Below, in pieces: positions 21,734 to 31,837 of a stretch of 64,000 nucleotides of DNA. Source of the DNA: Halisarca cf. caerulea (lineage: Eukaryota; Porifera; Demospongiae; Chondrillida; Halisarcidae); assembly GCA_963170055.1 (NCBI GenBank), contig CAUJGJ010000001.1:907501-971500 (forward strand). The letters run 5' to 3'. A model generated the notes under the pieces. That model saw only the letters and a list, made by a program, of their open reading frames with translations, did no database searches and was not told the origin of the DNA. A program made the position numbers and the translations under genes. Each line of letters opens with the position of its first letter. Within the stretch, counting starts at the first letter, position 1.

Positions 21734-24700
21734 CTAGCAGACATACTTGAGCATGAAATATACAGAGAGCACTATTAAGTAGAACAGTGACAGCAACAAC
21801 ATCCAATCAGTGTTACGGAGGGGATAAGAGTGCAATGGTCCTTCAACATCACTAGATATCAATGATGCATTTTCACCAACTGGTATACCTAGAGAAAGAC
21901 AACATTACAATACTAAACCAACAAGAAAGGTATAGCAGCGTAAGCATAACATCATTATGCGCAACCACTGCCACTGAGAGAACAAGACGTCTTGCTTAGG
22001 GTTAAATGTCTCTGCTTCTCAAAACACCATACACACTTTGTGTGAATTCAGAAAAGGTACTGATTGGTCCTAACACCCCCATAACAATAAGGTAACACAC
22101 ATCAGCTTCCTATTGGAAAAGATGATCCAATATCTTTGCATTTATTGTAACATGCTTGCCTGTAATGTCTGATATTGCTTGACACAGCTTTTCAAAAGGA
22201 GACAAAGGATCAAATCTCTTTGCAACCTTCCCATCATAATAAAGAACAATTGATGGATAGTAGGCAATGATGTAGTCCCTGGTTGCTCTGTGGGAAAGAT
22301 ATGAAATGAGAGATAATCAAGAGTACCTGTAATACAACAACACTTGGCATACTGAATAAACAAATCACACTGCACTTTATGGTTTTCCAAACCACTGATA
22401 AGAAAAAATAGCAGTTGAAATAGTACAAAGGCCACAATAGGATGAACTACATTAGAATACAAAGGAATAAAATATGCAAGCCTACACACTGGAGGGGGCA
22501 TCCCCCCAGACTTCCGTTTAAGCAGAAAATGTCTTTCTGAAGGCAGGATATACAGGAAAATGTTTGAAAAACAAGCCTCAATGCTATAGTATTGAAACAT
22601 TGTCTTGAGACCAATCCCCACATCCCTCAAAATGTTTAAGTTGCTATTATGGAGTACAGTGGTATTCCATATGTAGGATTGACACGAAAAAGCATGGCCA
22701 CCATACATTAGCTCAAATTCGTTTTTGCCCAAAATATGGTGGCTCCATAGCTTTCAAAAGTGGATTTTGGCACATTTTGACAGACCAGCTACAAGGCAAA
22801 GTAGTTTAAAAGCTTCATAAAGCTATCTCTTTAAAGAAACTCGAAGTACACATGCCGAGGTATGGGTCGGCAACACCAGTACCATTTTAAGATTATTCTT
22901 ATTCTTCTCGTTGTTTTTCGAACTGAGCTATAGGTCACCACGAAGGGTCCAAAGGTCTCATCTTTCACCAGTGAAATCTGATTGTTAGCACAAAGTACCT
23001 TTTGTGGGTTTTGAAGCAACACATACATTTCTAAAGCGAGAAAATATAATAATTATAAATATATAAATTCTATACATTTGCATGCCAGATCAGCCATTTT
23101 CAGATCAGTGAATTGGCTACACAAGACTAAGACGTGTGTACACAATGCAAAGCATTTGATGACCATTGACTTCAGCACTTATTTGTTTGAGCCTTTGTTT
23201 CAAGGTGGGTACATTGATTTTAGTAAGGTAAATGCATAGCATTTTGTTTTCACTAGTCCCAAAAATTCTTGACATTAGGTCAGTTAATAAAATCTCAAAG
23301 ACAAGGAGCTGCAGGATAGTTCGCTGCAGTACCTAAAACATAAACATTTCTGTGATCTCATTGATTTAAAGTGTTCTTTTTTCAATTCTGTAGTTCATCA
23401 TGTACAGTACACACATACGTAGATAGTTGTGTTGTTACACATAAACAAACACATGTCTGACAGAATTCTTTTTTTTTGGGGAACAAGTACACCATGTTAC
23501 AGAAGTGTATAGCAAAGCATACGTACGTACATAGTTTCCTTCAGATACTCCCACAACATTGATGCTAAAAATGGTAAAACAGTATTGCTCACAAATCAAG
23601 ATTCAAATAAGTCCACTGACCCTGTGCTGTCCACAGAAATATAACACTACTGTACCTGTACAATTGCCATGGAACACTTACATGTGCTATGAAAATAAGT
23701 ACACATATATGTGTATGTCACAGTTTACCTCTCAACCTCACAGAATCAAAGAAGTTAACATGATTATCTGCATACATACGTATGTACGTACATACATAGG
23801 TAGACAAACACATTATTTCTGAAGGGAATGTGGTTTCATGTATGCATACATCCACTATTTGATATGCAGCATGGACACTTACATGTGCTAGAAATAAGTA
23901 CGTACAAACACATGTGTATGTCACAGTTCACCTCTCAACCCCCACAGGGTCAAAGAAATTGGCATGATTATCTGTATATGTACGTATACATGTACGTATG
24001 TATGTACGTACAGTAAAATCTCGATGCTTATTAAAGTATCTGGCTTACTTTTAACATTGATGAATGTACCATTCCAAATGTATGGAATACATATGTGGTT
24101 GGTTAACTAGAACCTATTAGGCCAATTAGATATTTTTACAGGAAAATCAAGGTTCTAAGTAGTGAGATTTTACTGTACAAACACTTCACCTTATTTCTGA
24201 AGGGAATGTGGTTCCATGTATGCATATTTCCACTATTTGATATATGTCATGATCATAATATTATTATGAATTGTAAGGACAAAAGCAAAAGTTATTGCTA
24301 CCCAGTGATACCATAGATACTCTATGGTGATACGTTATACATATGTAAGAGTTACCACATGGCTTCCTACAGAGTAACATGTTTACTGACTGAGAGCCCA
24401 AAGGCATGTAACGCCCAAGGGATGAGGCCAATAAACAATAAACTAAATAAGTCATGGGGTTTGTACATGCGTACATACAAAAACATAATACATAAACACA
24501 AACCTCAATGCCTATGTACATGTATAGGCAAAAGGCATAGCTACACTCACCTGCTATATACATGGACATCAACTGCCAGAACAGGGAAAGTATGATAGAT
24601 TCGCCCCAGGGCATTGAACGTTGCCGCTGCTTTCGATGAAAATGGACAATTGGCAGCATAAAACAAAACCAAAGCACAAAAACTCTTCACGCTATTATTG

Positions 24701-25032
24701 TACAGCACTTCCCAAAGCTCGTCATCACTGACTATTTTTACTTGGCCAACATATGGATACAATGATGATGATTCCTTGGATAAATGATTAATGTTTACAC
24801 AAGGAATCAGTGGTCCTGTGTTTGACTTTTGATGAATGTTGCAATAGGATTCCTGCTTAAAATACAAATAGTTACCCTTTATAGCAGGATTCGCACACAC
24901 GTTAGGCTTGGCCGATATTAGAGGGATGACCAGTGAAGAAAAAACTATGACCATTCCCATGTTGAGCCATGAGCCGGACTGAAAACAACGTCTTGAACCC
25001 ATTAGAAAGCAGCACCCCTCGAATAACATCAC
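21734..25032 (-). CDS. TXNDC15: TXNDC15-like thioredoxin-fold membrane protein
   Basis: Three exons: 24551-25032, 22160-22287 and 21734-21888 (TAG), up to 254 residues. A signal-like hydrophobic stretch (MVIVFSSLVIPLISA, residues 27-41) is followed by a Cys-containing luminal region and a thioredoxin-like fold with FYAANCPFS at about 124-131. The redox motif is CxxS (C129), as in TXNDC15-type proteins, not CxxC. A single C-terminal membrane segment at about 232-250 follows a TDW motif, matching the vertebrate SVDWLL end. The topology is inferred to be type I endomembrane; vertebrate TXNDC15 is needed for cilia. The start could be 25032, 25002 (MGSRR, better n-region) or 24960. Intron 2 has a GC donor: only GCAAGC after ATTACAG restores the frame into the exon starting GTATACC. 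The gene is divergent from FIP1. Confidence 0.88.
23667..24245. repeat. Tandem duplication of about 205 bp, second unit split by a MITE
   Basis: Unit 1 spans about 23667-23870 and unit 2 about 23871-24245. They share 'acacttacatgtgct', 'tgtgtatgtcacagtt', 'cctctcaacc-cacag', and 'tttctgaagggaatgtggtt'. Unit 2 contains an additional 165-bp element between the tacgtatg run and the 'caaacac' block. Confidence 0.8.
24011..24175. mobile_element. MITE, cagtaaaatctc ends, TA target
   Basis: The inverted ends cagtaaaatctcgatgctta and its imperfect complement (ending gtgagattttactg) are flanked by TA at 24009-24010 and 24176-24177. The first unit of the surrounding tandem duplication lacks it. Confidence 0.8.
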
Positions 25033-25194
25033 TTCTAATCGACACTGATGATGTAGACGCTAAAGCTTCAATAAACGAGAACCTTGTACGCAAACCTGTA
25101 AAGAGAGTCTCGGCTACCTTCAATCCTCCATTTTTGTTTTGATATTGGTGTACATACAGTGTTTGGGGCTGGGAACGAGACTAATGTTTGACAC

Positions 25195-25352
25195 ATTGTG
25201 GGTCGTTGGTCTAGCTAGCTAGACCTCGCAGATTATACAACACGTGACTATAATATTGTGTAGATCGTCTGGTTACAGGTTAGTCCAGCCAGCTGGACCC
25301 ACCTTTCCCTTTCCGCCCCTCGGCGCCTCGTAGGTGGGTCCAGCTAGTCAGT
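25195..25352. repeat. Foldback sequence left of the family A copy
   Basis: Contains ggtctagctagctagacc, gtccagccagctggac and a hairpin in which gctggacccacc pairs with ggtgggtccagc around a C/T-rich loop. Related motifs lie on the other side of the retroelement at 26541-26660. Confidence 0.7.
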
Positions 25353-26415
25353 GACGCAGACAGAAAACTGTTTGCCTTACCCATAAACCTTGGTGGACTT
25401 GGAATTCCTATCCTGTCACATATAGCAGACCATGAATTCTCCAACTCAGTTGCCGTAACTGAACCTCTTGTGAAATCCATCCTTAAGCAGACAGTGGAAA
25501 ATAGTGTGGAAATTGAAGCTCAACAAAAAGTAACTCAGAGACATGTCAGAGAAGAAAACAGAAAACTAAAGGAAGAGCAGATGACAGCAACACTGGGCTC
25601 GCTGACCAGCACTACACGTAAAGCAACCGTGTTGGCACAAGAGAAGGGAGCTTCTGCTTGGCTCGGAACACTCCCAATTGAAGAGCATGGATTCTCGTTA
25701 CATAAAGGGGCCTTCAAAGATGCCCTAGCATTAAGGTATGGGTGGCAACCAAATGAGATTCCCTCTGTCTGTTCCTGTGGAAAAGCCAACTCTGTACAAC
25801 ACGCACTCAGTTGTACCAAAGGAGGTTTGCCAATTCACCGACACAATGACATCCGTGACCTCACAGCAACACTGATGGATGAAGTCAGCACCTCCACAGA
25901 GATTGAGCCTCCCCTACAACCACTCACTGGTGAGGTCCTTCATGGGAGGTCCGCAAACATCCAAGATGAAAGCCGGGTAGATATCAGATGTAGAGGTTTC
26001 TGGAATAGATTTCAAGATGCATTTTTTGATGTAAGGGTTTTTAACCCGTTGGCATCTTCGAACCAGAACTCATCTATCAACACTACATTCATCCGGCATG
26101 AGAGAAAAGAGAAGAGCCTATGACCAAAGAATCAGAGAGGTGGAACACGGTTCTTTTGCCCCACTGGTATTTTCAGCCACTGGTGGAATGGGCCCATCCA
26201 CCACCATTGTGTACAAGCGATTGGCAACCCTTCTGGCCTACAAGCGAGGACAGAGCTACAGCATGGTGATGAAGTGGCTCAGATGCAGACTGTCATTCAG
26301 CCTCCTACGATCATCTATTGCTGCTATCAGGGGCACCAGACAATTGCGATTCAATGGGCAGTCGACACAGCAAATTGATCTCGCCATTGCAGAGGGCCAC
26401 ATCCCCTCTACTTGA
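25353..26415 (+). pseudogene. Retroelement family A, 5'-truncated copy 1
   Basis: Encodes only the C-terminal part of a reverse-transcriptase polyprotein. It starts with LPINLGGLGIPI, then a charged linker, WLGTLPIEEHGF, a Cys/His knuckle CSCGKANSVQHALSC (C-x-C-x7-H-x3-C), and a segment with SRVDI and FFDVRVFNP that looks like a restriction-like endonuclease core. The tail ends in WLRCRLSFSLLRSSI. It is homologous along its length to 52740-54493. A frameshift near 26098-26120 breaks the frame. The RT catalytic core is absent. Assignment to a non-LTR class with a C-terminal endonuclease is inference. Confidence 0.75.
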
Positions 26416-26540
26416 CTAGATTTCGGTAACACATATTGTTAACCTTACTGTGATATAAATTATAGTGTTATTTTTTCTTTTTTTATTCTAAGGTCTACAT
26501 GTCTGTCTTTTGATTCTGATTGATTTACTAGTCTCACAGA

Positions 26541-26660
26541 GTCTAGCTAACTAGACCGTCCTCGCAGACGCCTAGCCGTCCTCGCCTTTCCACGCCGTAG
26601 GCGTCTGCGAGGACGGTCTAGCTAGCTAGACTAGGGTCCAGCTGGCTGGACTAGTTACAG
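26541..26660. repeat. Foldback sequence right of the family A copy
   Basis: The arms ctagaccgtcctcgcagacg (26551-26570) and cgtctgcgaggacggtctag (26602-26621) form a strong hairpin, followed by gtccagctggctggac. The last motif is shared in inverse orientation with the foldback at 25195-25352. It ends about 30 bp before the FIP1 start codon. Confidence 0.75.
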
Positions 26661-26687
26661 GTCCGTAATCGTCTCACGCTCAGTAAA

Positions 26688-29600
26688 ATGGCGGGTTTAA
26701 GTCGTGATTCCCCGAATTTGCCAGCTGAAGACTTGGAGGATCAGTGGTTATATGGAGCCGGTAAGAATTGATTGTAGGTATAAGAGAGAGATATTTTCAA
26801 TGACACTGCTATGATTTATATCTTGTAAATTAAATTCATTTGACTGTTAGGGAGGATAGTATACTGAATACGAAGAGTGAAGGTGTACTTAGATCGATCT
26901 TTGATTGCGCGCAGTATGAAAACCGTACTTTTACACTATGTGTCCTAGTCTAACATAGTTCACCTAAAATCTGCAATTTCTGGTAACAAGGAAAGGCAGC
27001 TGTTTCGGTAATCAACCTTATTTTGTACCTGGGGAGTGGAGTGAACAATGGCATTACCCTTTGGAATGTGTATTATTATTATTACTAGTTGTGATCAAAG
27101 TTCAGAACCTCGCGGAATTGTGTTGCAATTGCTGCATGAATTGTGTCACATGATAATATTAACTGATGTATTGTGCTGTAGTATGTATCATTGTTACCCT
27201 AGGCCTTTTGTCAGAGTATAATTATGGGCAAATCCCACAGACCTTGCTGGGTGGTCACTCCTTAAGTGGCTCAGGACATGGTTACCCTTGTTGACCACCT
27301 TGCTTCTTGTATATTATTATTATTATTATTATTAAAGTGCAACATGTCACAAGACACTAGGACAAGCAGTCCAATGAAGCACTACTAAACACAGAATCTG
27401 TCTGTCCACATATACGTACATGATTGCCTTCATAATCGATGGGATCTTGCAGGCAAGGTCCAAGATCATTGCAGTCTTCTGGTCATCATCCGGACGTGCA
27501 AAATCATCCAGACTGAGATGAGCTTGTAGCTTTTCAAACAGTATCACTCTGCTGGCTTGCCATGCATCACAGTGGAGTAGCCAATGCCCGATATCTTCAA
27601 TGTCACCAGAGGGACATTCCTTGCAAAAACGCTCTTCCCTAGGAACCCCCCTCCATCTTCCAGTTTCAATGTGGAAGTGAGCTGTTCCCCCTCTCAATTT
27701 CATAAGCACTGTTCTGTGAGCCTTGTTGAGAACATCGCAGCATCTGTTACAACATCCGGACTTGCAAATGGTGTTCAAAACTGATAGCTTTGGGCGGTTT
27801 TCCATCTCTATCAACCAGGAATCCGTAATCCTTCTCCAAGCAATACTGTTGAGCATTGCTTTCAATTCAGGCAGAGAGACCTTCTTGATGACTTGTCCTG
27901 AAAGGTCAGACCAGCCAAACTGAACCAGGAGATGCTTCAAGTTTTTCAGCCATAAACCATTTCATTTCATGTATATGTATGTACATAGCAGGTGTCATAC
28001 GTGTCATTAACACACCTTCAATTTTGACAATGTTTAAATTAAATGTGCAGACATGGAGGCTAAGCCGGACTGGAGAATATAATTATGAAGAGTTGTTGAT
28101 GTTTGTCTTGAATGCACTGATGATCTCAAACATATTATATGTTAAATATGATTTGTATGTTTTTTTATTGGGCTGGCCACATTTCATGACAAATACCAGT
28201 ATCCCAGTTCATTTGTTTCCATTTATGCTGTGTGGTGTTCGAAAAGCCATAATGGGCTGGTCGTACACAATGTGTCGCAATATGTGTGTCTGACAGTGTC
28301 TTGCATAATCAGCTCAAAGCTCTAGATCTGATTCACTTTGGTTTTGCCATTCAGGCTGCAAGTAGATGTGAATATGTGTTTGACAATGTTTTAATCCTGG
28401 TTGTTCCACTAAATTGTGAATGGTATATATACTGATAGTATGTGTTTCACTGGGTTTCAGTAATAAGTATGTATCCCTAAAGTTTGTTAGTCTCAAATAA
28501 CTAGATCTCCACCCCTCCATTTTTATGGCCCTTGCCCTGCAAAAGTGGAGGGGGCGAAAACCATCTTGTATACAGATTCTGAGGAGTTTGAGGATGATTT
28601 AGAAGACGAGATTACTTTCGACCAGTGCTAAACCAGTCCCCCATTATATCGATTGGACTAGTTATCACATCCCATTTCGATCAAGAAGAGATTTCAAATG
28701 TTGGCCTTTAACGAGCAATACCCCCAATTAAGTGCGTGGAATTCCCGATCAGAGTTAGCTACCAACTGGAAGTCACTGACGAAATTAGTAAACCTTGCTA
28801 ACACTTGGTAATTATTATCATTATTAAGTTGCAGCATGCACTATGGCAACAAGCCCAATGAAGTACTATAATATATCACAAAAAGCAGAGACGAAAACAA
28901 TTGTTCCTCATTCTACACATAAAACAGCGAGCCCCACTTAATCGCATACCAGTTAAAGGAATATTCTGGTTGTAATGCAATGCAATCTCCAAGTACAGAA
29001 TCATTTGTATATATGCACTGTAGTAAAAGAACTGCTTGAAGGAAGACCACTTGAAGGAATATTTTGGATGTATGTAGGAATAGGAATTCAAATCATTTAT
29101 ATTCATGAGCAGGGGTGTAAACTAACTTTTTCCTTCACTAGCCACCTGGGCTAGTGACACCTAAAAGATACCAGCCCAAGTATTCATTCACTAGCCCAGT
29201 TGATATAGCCTTTATTATACTACTTTAGTACTTGATAGCAACTAATGTCTTCATGTCCACTAGGGTCTATTGCATGGTGTGATGTCTGTAAAGGGGATCT
29301 AAGATAACCATCAGGTTTATTCAGAAAAATACATAGTACAAGATTTCAGGACTGATCTAGACTTCAATGGCAGGCTCGTTTGGGATGTTTGCTAAGACCA
29401 TGTTCTTTGAGTCTTCAATGTCATACAGTATCACCCCAATACTCACAAAACACCCACTCTATCTAGATACTTTTACCATGCACCCTTCCCTTATTTTCCT
29501 ACAACTTTTGTGCTTTGCCTACAAATCAATGTAGGCAAGGCACAGAAAGGAGAGGGGCAATAGCAAGGTATAGTGAGGTACGTAGCAGGTGGGGCCTTAA

Positions 29601-31774
29601 ACAGTTTTCTTCAGGCTCCTTTGTGCCACTCAAACAGATTCTGAATACAGTACATACATAGATTAATCTGTTGCCATTGTGCATGTGTGTTACAGGAATT
29701 CAAGTGAGGGGGGAGGTTGGGGCAATTCGGTCCCAGGTGGGGGGGGGGGGGGGGGTGACGGCTGAATATCCTCCTTAACCCTCCCCCTGCCCCCCCCCCC
29801 CCATAAAAGAAACCACAGTTGTTTTCTTTCTAAAAAATAACTGTGAGATTGAATGTTTTGCTGCAAGCCTTAGCCCCAGACTAAACACCACAGACCTGTG
29901 ACGTCACGAGTGCAGAAGCTTGCTAAGTGCCCAGGGCTTCTCTAAAGCAAAAATAGAAATTTTCGGCACGCATTCAAAAACTACTTTAATAATATTGATT
30001 ACAGCCCTACTTTTGAAGGGTACTAATCCTAAGCTTCCTTCATTGCAACTTGAGTAGCTGTACTTGAATTCTTATCAAAGCTACAGCTGGAGAACTTAGA
30101 TCAGCCATGTTGGGAAGGTAGTCTTACTGGCCACACGGGCGCCCATCTTCATTAGTTTTACTAGCCCATGGTAGAATCTACTCGCCTCGGACTGGCGGGC
30201 GAGTGTTAATTTTCACCCCTGCATGAGTATATAAACCATACTGTTTATAAAAATAGTACTATAAGCACAAGTTAATCCAAGTCAGTTATAGTTACCCTGT
30301 AAAGAAAAGTCAATAACATTGCTTGCTACCTCTTAAAATTCCCATTTGAAGCATGTTATTCTATCCACTGTACGTATATGTATATATAATACATACATAT
30401 ATTCATACGTACATTGAATATACAAAAGACAGTCCCCACTATTGACACAGCAGGAATGTATGTTCTGGATAAGGGAATAATTTTGCCTCGTCTGGAAGGT
30501 ATGCAATTAACAGGGCCCACTATATATATGTAGACAATCGTGCATAAGACTCCTAAGTTGCTACTAGAGTGAATCCTCCAATGCATGCATATCAAAGCGT
30601 TGTCTGACTCAAAGGATTGTTAACTATGTAATTTACAAAGGCATTGTGATTGCAGAGGAAGCTGATTTTTTAGTGTACATACGTATATCCCAGCTCTGTA
30701 TGTTACTATGTGTATTTATTTTGTGCATCCATCCATCATCTTGTGATGTGTTCTGCAGTCTAATTGGGTACATTTTACGACAGTGAATTCTCCAAATGAA
30801 GGACACTTTGGGACAGTCATTTTGTCCTTTATAAGGAGGATGTCCTTAATTGGGAAGTCGAAAATGTATTGAAACTATAGGGAAAAAATATTTTGGGAGC
30901 TCAAGCTGTGTCCTTTGTCCTTATTTCGGAGCATCCGCTATCAGAGATTTCACTGTATCCCATGGTAAAGAAGAAAAGTAGACACACCAACTAGACTCTT
31001 GCTCCTGCCAAGGAAAAGGTGATCAGTTGTGGCATACATAATTATTGTCATTGCATCTATGTATATCCATGGTTTGTGGTGCATCAGTATCCTAGTCTAG
31101 GATTATTTAAGCATGATAGACATTGGATATAGATGCAATAACAATAACTACATGCGTATGTGTAGCATGGCTAATCATTTTCTTTGGTCCCAGCAAGAGT
31201 CTGGTCTGGTGTGTCCAAGGGTGTGTCTACTTTTCTTCTAAAAACATTCAAGCAATGCAAGAAAGTTAGTGCATGCATGTGTTCCATTTTACCAAAGTTA
31301 AGTCAGTTATGTAGTTCAACTGAGCAAATCCCTTATGCTTGCTTCTTATTTTACTTTACGTTATGTAAACACTACGGAACAATACCCTTTTAATAACGAC
31401 AAAAATACGGACTAATTACGGATAAGACGACTAAACTACAGGTAAACGTATTCCCTAACTACAAAGCAAACTACAGACCAAAAGGTACGAATCGAAGTAG
31501 AGGCGACCTAGCGACAAGCAACACCACTCGACTTCATATACGACGAATTCTAACCTATGCATAAGCGGACACTCAGCGGATCGAATTACAGATTCAAAAG
31601 GGCCAAATAAAAAAACAGCGAAATAGCAATCTGCGATTTGTTATAACAAAAGAATTCTCCTTCAAACACGATTCGTACTTACGTACATTACGAAACTTCA
31701 TAAAAACATTATCCAACAATGTAATAACATTACGAAATGTCAAGTTTTTTGTAACCCATACTGTACATGTGTTC

Positions 31775-31837
<63 letters not shown>

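Larger units (their letters stand above)
22288..24550. other. Intron 1 of the TXNDC15-like gene
   Basis: This 2.26-kb intron contains a tandem duplication and a MITE (listed separately). A 'ggagggggcatccccccagac' block near 22490-22515 resembles R2-associated sequence. An open frame of 196 codons at 22142-22732 overlaps exon 2 in the wrong frame and is not a gene. Confidence 0.6.

Noticed and set aside
22142..22732. 196-codon minus-strand open frame
   Set aside because: It overlaps exon 2 of the TXNDC15-like gene in another frame, and the splice phases support the exon frame.
24902..25123. 73-codon minus frame overlapping the TXNDC15 start
   Set aside because: It is a shadow of exon 1 in a different frame, with no signal peptide or domain.
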